A DNA stretch of 12,790 nt from Oscillospiraceae bacterium (GTDB taxonomy: Bacteria > Bacillota > Clostridia > Oscillospirales > Ruminococcaceae). Shown here one piece after another: positions 7,098 to 12,790 of this stretch. Position numbers and translations under genes: made by a program. Numbering within the stretch: the stretch's first letter is position 1; every line of letters begins with the position of its first letter. The notes under the pieces are model-generated. The model had not been told where the DNA came from, searched no databases, and saw only the letters and a program-made list of their open reading frames with translations. The stretch is from assembly GCA_014796735.1 (NCBI GenBank), contig JAAVIG010000158.1, positions 1-12,790 of the forward strand, written 5' to 3'.

Positions 7098-7916
7098 TTA
7101 AGAAAACTTTATATTATCGGGCAAAGGATATGTTATCTCGCAAAGATTTCTGTACAAATTATATATTTTCTTTTCTCCGCTTTTCCTGTTTGTTTTAACA
7201 CAGTCAACGGTGCAGTCCAAAAAGGTTTTCCCCTCTTTTTTGCGGTAATGCTTTTCATTGTTGAATATATCGTATTCATATACCGGTTCGCTGTCCGACA
7301 GTATACAGCCCATTATACTGTCCCGCTCGTCGTCAAATTCGATAAGTATCTGAAATGTGCTGTCCGTGCCGTTATACGCCTGAAGATCAAGCCAGCCCTC
7401 ATGTATTGTGGCGTCCGTACCCGAGGGCAGCTCGTCGGAGGCGGAGGGAAAGGCTTCTATCGTGTGAGGGTGCCGTTCGGTTATTTCCAAGGGAGTGTGC
7501 AGAAACAGCCAGAACAGCAGATTGCTCAGCTGACAAAGCCCGCCGCCGTACGCGCCGCGTATTTTTCCGTCCGTAAGATCAAGCCCGTCCTTGTAGGGAA
7601 TCTTTTTATCCGCGTCCCTTGCCGCCCACCAAAAGGAAAAGGTCTCTCCGGGCTTTATTAAAATGTGGTTTATTTTCCCCGCCGCAAGCTTCAGATTGTG
7701 TACCTTGTTGTACTGATACCGTATATCAAAACCGCTTTTTCTGTTTATAGTGCCGCAGGAGTATTCGTAGAGCCTGTACGGAAGAACGTCGGGAAAAATA
7801 TTATCCGACCTGCGGGTCTTATCGAGCTTCATTTTAAGGTAAAAGCACTTTTTCCTCTGCCATAAGCGTAAAGGCAGCAAAAACGGGAATAATTGAGTTA
7901 ATCTTTTTCTTGACAT
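7098..7916 (-). CDS. vanW: VanW family protein
   Basis: A 272-aa protein matching VanW of vanB- and vanG-type clusters along its whole length: N-terminal MSRKRLTQLFPFLLPLR, central KLAAGKINHILIKPGETFSFW (about 76-96), the signature GGGLCQLSNLLFWLFLHTPL (124-143) and a C-terminal YRNLCEITYPLP. The biochemical role of VanW is not established; it is an accessory resistance gene. There is no clear secretion signal. GGAGA lies 8-9 bases before the ATG. It is the first gene after the 120-bp gap behind vanS, and so the first gene of the putatively inducible resistance transcript; 39 bp separate it from the ligase gene. Confidence 0.92.
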   Translation of the reverse strand: MSRKRLTQLFPFLLPLRLWQRKKCFYLKMKLDKTRRSDNIFPDVLPYRLYEYSCGTINRKSGFDIRYQYNKVHNLKLAAGKINHILIKPGETFSFWWAARDADKKIPYKDGLDLTDGKIRGAYGGGLCQLSNLLFWLFLHTPLEITERHPHTIEAFPSASDELPSGTDATIHEGWLDLQAYNGTDSTFQILIEFDDERDSIMGCILSDSEPVYEYDIFNNEKHYRKKEGKTFLDCTVDCVKTNRKSGEKKIYNLYRNLCEITYPLPDNIKFS

Positions 7917-8042
7917 TGTTTTTCTCCAAAATAAAAAATAACGCTTTCGTTTTACGTTGATTTAAGTCTACCATAAAAGAAAGCATTATTTATTTGTTTT
8001 TTTAAAAGAAAAGTTTAACTTTTTATTCTTAAATTCTTACGA
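7917..8042 (-). promoter_or_regulatory. Probable VanR-responsive promoter of the resistance genes
   Basis: This AT-rich gap between vanS and vanW starts with TCGTAAGAATT (minus strand, 8042-8032, overlapping the vanS stop codon) and then TTTAAGAATAA (8033-8023). The 11-mer is identical to one upstream of vanR at 10220-10230 and resembles the TCGTANGAAATT-type VanR site as I remember it from the literature. Downstream only poor -35 elements are visible, with TAGACT a possible -10, as expected for an activator-dependent promoter. I cannot fix the start site. Confidence 0.6.
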
Positions 8043-9248
8043 TTTTAATAAATTTTGATTTTTCATATCGGCGGCGGGAGCAATAACGGGAGCGGTAAAG
8101 GCCGCGGGAACGGAACCGGGAACAGCAGTTGGCACCGTAACCGTAAATTCCACCGTTTCGTCCTCGCTTTTGGCCTGAATACTGCCGCCGTGCAGCTCTA
8201 CGATCTTTTTGGCTATTGCGAGACCAAGCCCCGCGCCGCCCTTGTTTGTACCTCTTGAGCTGTCCAGACGGAAGAACTGCTCAAACAGCCTTCCAAGCTT
8301 TTCGGGCGGAATGGTATCGCCGCGGTTGGATATGCTTATGGAAATTGCGCCGTTAAGCTGCCGTACGTTTATATCTATGGCGGTATTTTCGTAGCTGTAA
8401 AACACCGCGTTGCGAAGCAGGTTGTCAACAACTCTTTGCAGCTTGTCCGCGTCGCATTTCAGCATTATATTTTCGGCGGCGTTGAGCTTGTAGGTAAGAT
8501 TTTTTTCGCTTAGCATCGGCTGAAATTCATAAGCGGACTGTTCAAGCAGCCTTGTTAAATTAACATTGCTGTACTGCAATTCAATATCGGTAAGATTAAA
8601 CCTTGTTATCTCGAAAAATTCATTTATTAAGTCCTCTAATCTTTGCGCCTTATCAAGAGAAATATTAAGGTACTTTCCCCTTAATTCCTCCGAGATCTGT
8701 TTTTCGTCCCGAAGCAGGGTCAAATATCCGATAACCGAGGTCAGAGGCGTTTTAAGATCATGCGCCAGATAAACGATCAGGTCGTTTTTCCTCTGCTCCG
8801 ACAGCTTTGCGTCAAGAGTTCTTCTTTCAAGGGTACGCTTTACCGAATTGAAGCTGTCCTCTATTGCCGCCAATTCCTCGGGAAAATCCGATTCGGCGTA
8901 ATTGTCCCGCAGCAAAAGGATAAAGCTCCGGCTTATCACATCAGCGCAGTACGCGTCATATCGTTTTGCGCACATTCTGAAGCAAATAACAAATACAGAA
9001 AATATCAGAATGAAGAGAAATATCAATCTGAAGCTTTGATAAAAATCAATAACCGCCCAATAATCAATATCTAATATACTTGAAACGGCGGTTACAAAAA
9101 ACTCTCCGAAATAACCGCTCAGCAGCATATAAGCAAGCACCGCAAAGCCCGCAAATACCATGACGCCTATCACCGAGTACAGGATAAATCTTAGCGTAAG
9201 CCTTCTTCTGAACGCCAAAAAGCCTTTTTTGTTCTTTTTATTTTTCAA
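8037..9248 (-). CDS. vanS: VanS-type sensor histidine kinase
   Basis: A 403-aa membrane sensor kinase, partner of the upstream response regulator. Two membrane segments (about 20-44 and 74-92) flank a short ~30-residue outside loop, as in VanS. Then follow a linker, the dimerisation/phosphoacceptor box LAHDLKTPLTS with His163, and the ATPase boxes DNLLRNA (N box, Asn276), SNRGDTIPPE (D box), LFEQFFRLD (F box) and GGAGLGLAI (G box, 337-345). The catalytic core ends near 372; the last ~30 residues are an unusual Ala/Pro/Val-rich tail. The start is a TTG at 9248, overlapping the vanR end by 11 bases, with GGGG seven bases upstream; the next in-frame Met falls in the first membrane helix. The specific inducer cannot be told from sequence. 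Confidence 0.9.
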   Translation of the reverse strand: MKNKKNKKGFLAFRRRLTLRFILYSVIGVMVFAGFAVLAYMLLSGYFGEFFVTAVSSILDIDYWAVIDFYQSFRLIFLFILIFSVFVICFRMCAKRYDAYCADVISRSFILLLRDNYAESDFPEELAAIEDSFNSVKRTLERRTLDAKLSEQRKNDLIVYLAHDLKTPLTSVIGYLTLLRDEKQISEELRGKYLNISLDKAQRLEDLINEFFEITRFNLTDIELQYSNVNLTRLLEQSAYEFQPMLSEKNLTYKLNAAENIMLKCDADKLQRVVDNLLRNAVFYSYENTAIDINVRQLNGAISISISNRGDTIPPEKLGRLFEQFFRLDSSRGTNKGGAGLGLAIAKKIVELHGGSIQAKSEDETVEFTVTVPTAVPGSVPAAFTAPVIAPAADMKNQNLLKS

Positions 9249-9936
9249 TTGTATACCCCACTCCCCAGACAGTTTTTATAAATTTAGGGTTTCTGGACGG
9301 CTCCCCCATTTTTTCCCTGAGTCTTGCGATATGCGCCATTACCGTGTTGTTGCTGTCCAGATACTTTTCACCCCACACCGATTCGTACAGTTCCTCCGAG
9401 GGCACCACCTTTCCCCTGTGCTCGCAAAGATACCAAAGCGTTGAAAACTCAATGGGCGTAAGGGTAATATCCTTTCCGTAAAGGCTGCATTTATGATTGT
9501 CCTTGTTTATAACAAGTCCGTTGAAATCAAACTCGGTGACCTCCTTCTCCTGCTCGCCTGTACCCCTGTACTTTATATATCTTCTCAGCTGCGCCTTTAC
9601 CCTTGCCGTTACCTCCAGCGGGTTAAAGGGCTTTGTGATATAATCGTCCGCCCCTATGGTAAGCCCCATTATCTTATCCGTATCCTCCACCTTGGCGGTA
9701 AGCATTATGATCGGGTAGTAATACTTTTCCCTTATTTTTCTGCAAATATGAAAGCCGTCGATATCCGGCAGCATTACGTCGAGTATCGCCAGATCAACGA
9801 GGTTGTTTTCCGCAAAGCCTAACGCCTCTACGCCGCTGTAAAATTTACACACATTATAACCGTCATTCCGGAGGTAAACCTCTATCAGATCGGCAATTTC
9901 CTTTTCATCATCGACAATCAGTATTGTTTCGTTCAT
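9238..9936 (-). CDS. vanR: VanR-type response regulator
   Basis: A 232-aa OmpR/PhoB-family regulator. The receiver domain (1-~118) shows the acidic pair Asp9-Asp10, phosphoacceptor Asp53 in LAILDVMLP, Thr80 and Lys102 in ITKPF. The C-terminal winged helix ends in IARLREKMGEPSRNPKFIKTVWGVGYTIEK. I chose the ATG at 9936 (MNETILIVDDE) because it gives the usual VanR length and has GGGAG 12 bases upstream; the ATG at 9948 abuts that site directly. A longer open frame to 10002 runs into a hairpin repeat and is unlikely to be translated. vanS follows with an 11-base overlap. It probably activates both its own promoter and the one before vanW, since the same 11-base sequence lies upstream of each. 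Confidence 0.92.
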   Translation of the reverse strand: MNETILIVDDEKEIADLIEVYLRNDGYNVCKFYSGVEALGFAENNLVDLAILDVMLPDIDGFHICRKIREKYYYPIIMLTAKVEDTDKIMGLTIGADDYITKPFNPLEVTARVKAQLRRYIKYRGTGEQEKEVTEFDFNGLVINKDNHKCSLYGKDITLTPIEFSTLWYLCEHRGKVVPSEELYESVWGEKYLDSNNTVMAHIARLREKMGEPSRNPKFIKTVWGVGYTIEK

Positions 9937-9964
9937 TAAAGCTGACATCTCCCGTTTTTTCTTT

Positions 9965-10155
9965 ATACTAATAACCATTTGATTTGTGGATAAAATCCAC
10001 AAATCAAATCCTTCAGCGAAGCCGAAGGTGCGCCGATAGGCGCAGGTTATGTACGTTCAATGCAATAACCGAGGGAGCTTTGCTCCCTCGCCCTGCCGCT
10101 TTGCGGCAGGGCATTTAAAAACCGGTTTATCCGGTTTTTAAATGGTTATTAGTAT
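9965..10155. repeat. 191-bp element of seven adjoining hairpins with 16-bp terminal inverted repeats
   Basis: The ends ATACTAATAACCATTT (9965-9980) and its exact reverse complement (10140-10155) are perfect 16-bp inverted repeats. Between and overlapping them, hairpins follow each other with no gaps: 9977-10009 (15-bp perfect stem, 3-base loop), 10010-10028 (5 bp), 10029-10044 (TGCGCC/GGCGCA), 10045-10070 (GGTTAT/ATAACC), 10070-10090 (CGAGGGAGC, loop TTT), 10091-10111 (CCCTGCCGC, loop TTT) and 10112-10144 (14-bp perfect stem). There is no coding frame of its own. It looks like a MITE-like, non-autonomous element. It lies between the vanR promoter and the vanR ribosome site, so it would be transcribed as the vanR leader. 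Confidence 0.8.
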
Positions 10156-10156
10156 T

Positions 10157-10185
10157 ATTGTAACACAAAGCTTTTCCAATTTCAA
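10157..10185 (-). promoter_or_regulatory. vanR promoter
   Basis: On the minus strand TTGAAA (10185-10180), a 17-base spacer and TACAAT (10162-10157) make a good sigma-A promoter. The expected start is near 10150, inside the right terminal repeat of the hairpin element, giving a leader of roughly 215 bases before the vanR ATG. Confidence 0.7.
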
Positions 10186-10200
10186 CATAATTCAAAGCCG

Positions 10201-10230
10201 CGTAAATAATTTAAGAAATTCGTAAGAATT
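10201..10230. promoter_or_regulatory. Putative VanR binding boxes
   Basis: TTTAAGAAATT and TCGTAAGAATT (10220-10230) carry TAAGAA at 10212 and 10223, an 11-bp step typical of direct repeats bound by OmpR/PhoB-family dimers; CGTAAATAATT at 10201 may be a weaker third copy. The second box is identical to one before vanW. The group lies 16-45 bp upstream of the vanR -35, a usual activator position. Confidence 0.55.
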
Positions 10231-10296
10231 AACACTTTGTTGATTTTGCACAAAAATCACTTCCAAAATTAGACAGCATATACTCCCCTCTCCATA

Positions 10297-10325
10297 TTGA
10301 CAAAAGCATAAAAACGCAATATAAT
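10297..10325 (+). promoter_or_regulatory. nrdD promoter
   Basis: TTGACA (10297-10302), a 17-base spacer and TATAAT (10320-10325) are a perfect consensus sigma-A promoter. The start would be near 10332, giving a leader of about 110 bases that contains a small stem (AAAGGCT at 10386-10392 with AGCCTTT at 10400-10406). Confidence 0.85.
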
Positions 10326-10361
10326 ATATATTGTCAGCGAAAAAAACACAACATATTGTGA
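10314..10361 (+). promoter_or_regulatory. Putative NrdR box pair
   Basis: ACACAACATATTGTGA (10346-10361) closely matches the palindromic 16-bp NrdR box of ribonucleotide reductase genes. A weaker copy, ACGCAATATAATATAT (10314-10329), starts 32 bp upstream, about three helical turns, the spacing usual for NrdR pairs, and covers the -10 element. Binding would repress nrdD when dATP is plentiful. Confidence 0.65.
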
Positions 10362-10444
10362 AAAAAAGAGGAAACCCAAAAACCGAAAGGCTGTATATAA
10401 GCCTTTATTATTTTGTGTTAAATAAAGAAAGGACAAGGTCATCG

Positions 10445-12703
10445 ATGATAACGAAAATTCAAAAGAGGGACGGCAGAACCGTTCCCTTTAGTGTGGACAA
10501 GATCACGGACGCTATTTACAGAGCGGCAAGAGCGGTAGGCGGAAACGATTATTCCTCCGCGGAGGATTTGGCGGAAAAGGTATGCGAAATGCTGGAGCAG
10601 GATAATTTCAGCAGCACCAATCCTCCTACCGTTGAAGAGGTACAGGATACCGTTGAAAAGGTGTTGGTGGAAAACGGACACGCCAAGACTGCAAAGGCGT
10701 ACATTCTTTACCGCGCCGACAGAACACGCATACGCGAAATGAACACGGGGCTTATGAAGATATACGAGGACCTTACCTTTAAGCCCGCCATAGAAAGCGA
10801 TATGAAGCGCGAAAACGCCAATATAGACGGCGACACCGCAATGGGCACCATGCTTAAATACGGCTCCGAGGGCGCGAAGCAGTTCAACGAAATGTACGTT
10901 CTCCCGCCCGAGCAGTCCAAGGCTCACATTGACGGCGATATTCACATTCATGACCTCGACTTCTTTACCTTAACTACCACCTGCTGCCAGATCGATCTGA
11001 TAAAGCTGTTTAAAAACGGCTTTTCCACAGGTCACGGCTACTTAAGAGAACCCAACAATATAGGAAGCTACTCCGCACTCGCCTGCATTGCCATTCAAAG
11101 CAACCAGAACGACCAGCACGGCGGACAGTCTATCCCCAACTTCGACTACGCAATGGCGGAGGGCATCAAAAAGACCTACAAGCAGCTTTACAAAAAGAAC
11201 ATTATCCGCGGTATCGGCTTTAAAACCGGCAAGACTGATTTAGAGGAAACCGAAAAGGCAGTAAACGATTATATGGACAAGCTTGCCGCCGAAAAAATCG
11301 TTCCCTCTCTTGCGGACGAATTCGGCTTCTGCGCAAAGGAAAGAGAATACCTCGCCAAAATAACGGGAGACGAAAAGCTTGCGGCAAGCATTCAGGAATA
11401 CACCAAAAAGCTTACCTTCAAGGAAACGGACAGAGCTACCTATCAGGCAATGGAGGCTCTTGTACACAATTTAAACACCATGAACAGCAGAGCGGGCGCG
11501 CAAACGCCTTTCAGCTCCATTAACTACGGCACCGACACCTCGATCGAGGGACAAATGGTTATAAAAAATATCCTCCTTGCGGAGGAAGCCGGACTGGGCA
11601 ACGGCGAGACTCCTATTTTCCCCATACATATCTTTAAAGTAAAAGAGGGCATCAACTACAACGAGGGCGACCCCAACTACAATTTGTTCAAACTGGCGTG
11701 CCGCGTCAGCGCAAAACGCTTGTTCCCCAACTTTTCCTTTATCGACGCGCCCTACAATCTCCAGTACTACAAGCAGGGCGACTACAACACCGAGATCGCG
11801 TATATGGGATGCCGTACCCGCGTAATCGGCAACGTTTACGATCCTTCCCGCGAAATAGTCTGCGGCAGAGGTAATTTAAGCTTTACATCGGTTAACCTGC
11901 CCAGATTGGGAATATTGGCCGAGCATGATGTGATAAAATTCTTCGAGCTGCTGGAAGAGAAAATGAACCTTGTGGTAGATCAGTTAAAGTACCGCTATAA
12001 AATACAGGCTCAGAAAAAGGTGCGCAACTATCCTTTCCTTATGGGACAGGGCGTTTGGATAGATTCCGATAAAATGGGTACCGACGACAGCATCGAGGAG
12101 ATATTGAAGCACGGCACACTGTCTATGGGCTTTATCGGACTTGCAGAATGCTTAAAGTCGCTTATCGGAGTTCACCACGGCGAAAGCAAGGAGGCGCAGG
12201 AGCTGGGCTTAAGGATCATCGGCAGAATGAGGCAGCGCATGGACGAGGAAAGCGAGAGGACGGGAATGAATTTCTCGCTGCTTGCAACTCCCGCCGAGGG
12301 ACTTTCGGGTACGTTTATCAGAAAGGATCAGAAACGCTTCGGAGAGATCAAGGGCATTACCGACAGAGAATACTATACCAATTCTTTCCACATTCCCGTT
12401 TACTATAATATCGACGCGTTCAGCAAGATAAAGCTTGAAGCACCTTACCACGCATTGACCAATGCGGGACACATCAGCTATATCGAGCTTGACGGCGATC
12501 CGCTGCAAAATCTGGAGGCCTTTGAACAGGTCATTCGCTGCATGAAGGAAAGCGGCATAGGCTACGGATCTATCAACCACCCCGTAGACCGCGACTCTAT
12601 CTGCGGTTATACCGGAATTATCGGGGATATTTGCCCTAAGTGCGGACGAAGAGAGGAAGAGCATGCGGTGGATACGGAGAGGGTCAAGAGGATAAAGGAA
12701 TAA
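10445..12703 (+). CDS. nrdD: Anaerobic ribonucleoside-triphosphate reductase, lacking the glycyl-radical motif
   Basis: Class III ribonucleotide reductase large subunit, which reduces ribonucleotides to deoxyribonucleotides in the absence of oxygen using a glycyl radical installed by NrdG. The N-terminal ATP cone spans about 1-90 (ITKIQKRDGRTVPFSVDKI). The catalytic body includes HIDGDIHIHDLDFF, Cys180-Cys181 in TTTCCQIDL and MGCRT with Cys456, the expected active-site cysteines. Near the C-terminus Cys720, Cys730 and Cys733 (CGYTG...CPKCG) form the zinc site. The protein stops at ERVKRIKE, exactly where I expect the RI-x-GYLVG glycyl-radical segment and about 25 further residues. The downstream 87 bases encode no such motif in any frame; a repeat end begins within four bases of the stop. 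I chose the ATG at 10445 because the conserved N-terminus begins there and the upstream extension to 10331 overlaps the transcription start and NrdR box. A GAAAGGA lies upstream. It may be inactive, or depend on a separate glycyl-radical subunit. Confidence 0.88.
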   Translation: MITKIQKRDGRTVPFSVDKITDAIYRAARAVGGNDYSSAEDLAEKVCEMLEQDNFSSTNPPTVEEVQDTVEKVLVENGHAKTAKAYILYRADRTRIREMNTGLMKIYEDLTFKPAIESDMKRENANIDGDTAMGTMLKYGSEGAKQFNEMYVLPPEQSKAHIDGDIHIHDLDFFTLTTTCCQIDLIKLFKNGFSTGHGYLREPNNIGSYSALACIAIQSNQNDQHGGQSIPNFDYAMAEGIKKTYKQLYKKNIIRGIGFKTGKTDLEETEKAVNDYMDKLAAEKIVPSLADEFGFCAKEREYLAKITGDEKLAASIQEYTKKLTFKETDRATYQAMEALVHNLNTMNSRAGAQTPFSSINYGTDTSIEGQMVIKNILLAEEAGLGNGETPIFPIHIFKVKEGINYNEGDPNYNLFKLACRVSAKRLFPNFSFIDAPYNLQYYKQGDYNTEIAYMGCRTRVIGNVYDPSREIVCGRGNLSFTSVNLPRLGILAEHDVIKFFELLEEKMNLVVDQLKYRYKIQAQKKVRNYPFLMGQGVWIDSDKMGTDDSIEEILKHGTLSMGFIGLAECLKSLIGVHHGESKEAQELGLRIIGRMRQRMDEESERTGMNFSLLATPAEGLSGTFIRKDQKRFGEIKGITDREYYTNSFHIPVYYNIDAFSKIKLEAPYHALTNAGHISYIELDGDPLQNLEAFEQVIRCMKESGIGYGSINHPVDRDSICGYTGIIGDICPKCGRREEEHAVDTERVKRIKE

Positions 12704-12705
12704 AA

Positions 12706-12790
12706 CAGGGACTGTAAAAAAACCAAAAAGATAAATTGAAAGCGGCGAAGCCGCAAATGTCTTTTTCGCTTCCTTTTTGCACTGCAAAAA
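12706..12790. repeat. Left end of a repeat related to the 3827-4091 element (cut by the window edge)
   Basis: AGGGACTGTAAAAAAACC (12707-12724) matches the reverse complement of the right end of the 3827-4091 element at 16 of 19 positions over 12706-12724, and shares the exact 12-mer CTGTAAAAAAAC with its left end. It is followed by hairpins GCGGC-GAA-GCCGC (12742-12754) and TTTTTGC-ACT-GCAAAAA (12774-12790). The inner sequence differs from the other copy. The far end is outside the window. The hairpins may also end nrdD transcription. Confidence 0.5.

Noticed and set aside
9937..10002. N-terminal extension of vanR
   Set aside because: It runs through the left end of the hairpin element and adds residues not seen in VanR; 9936 gives the normal length.
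9965..10155. CRISPR array or tRNA-like structure
   Set aside because: The units are different inverted repeats, not equal direct repeats with spacers, and no tRNA arms or anticodon arrangement is seen.
9981..10155. Intrinsic terminator between vanR and nrdD
   Set aside because: There are many stems but none is followed by a proper T-run in either direction, and the genes diverge, so no terminator is needed here.
10331..10444. N-terminal extension of nrdD from a TTG at 10331
   Set aside because: It would begin at the predicted transcription start, contains the NrdR box, and has no family similarity; the conserved ATP cone begins at the ATG at 10445.
12706..12790. Intron or intein inserted at the nrdD radical site
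   Set aside because: No GUGYG group II start, no group I core and no intein coding frame is visible; the match to the 3827-4091 repeat end explains it better, though the far side is unseen.

Overview
The window looks like chromosomal DNA of an anaerobic Gram-positive bacterium of the class Clostridia, probably near Oscillospiraceae/Ruminococcaceae. This is an inference from the class III (oxygen-independent) ribonucleotide reductase, the glycopeptide-resistance proteins of the VanG lineage, strong Firmicutes-type Shine-Dalgarno sequences and intergenic repeats made of many short hairpins. No rRNA, tRNA, CRISPR array, transposase or integrase gene is visible.

Layout. Positions 33-728 (minus strand) hold an unrecognised 231-aa protein with a small cysteine cluster. 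Positions 799-2666 (minus) hold two overlapping genes for equally long (311 aa) proteins of the succinylglutamate desuccinylase/aspartoacylase branch of the M14 family; the first-transcribed copy keeps the zinc-site residues and the second has lost most of them. galE (2735-3733, minus) lies upstream of these behind a clear sigma-A-type promoter. A 265-bp hairpin-rich repeat (3827-4091) separates this group from a vancomycin-resistance-type cluster read on the minus strand from 9936 down to 4099: vanR, vanS, vanW, a VanG-type D-Ala-D-Ser ligase, a vanXY-type D,D-peptidase and a membrane protein matching only the N-terminal half of VanT. On the plus strand nrdD (10445-12703) is divergent from vanR.

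How the genes work together. VanS/VanR would sense and respond to a cell-wall signal. The ligase would make D-Ala-D-Ser and VanXY would remove D-Ala-ending precursors, so that peptidoglycan precursors end in D-Ser and bind vancomycin poorly. VanW has no established role. The serine racemase half of VanT, the usual D-Ser source, is not in the window. An identical 11-base sequence, TCGTAAGAATT, lies upstream of vanR and again upstream of vanW, which suggests two VanR-responsive promoters.

Most notable points. (1) NrdD stops immediately before the place where the glycyl-radical motif should be, and the first copy-end of a repeat follows 2-4 bases later. (2) The VanT-like protein also lacks its C-terminal domain and also ends a few bases from the same type of repeat end. 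(3) A 191-bp repeat with perfect 16-bp terminal inverted repeats and seven hairpins placed end to end would form almost the entire 5' leader of the vanR mRNA. (4) The M14 pair looks like an enzyme with a pseudoenzyme partner. All functional statements rest on reading motifs and remembered family sequences; no search was run.
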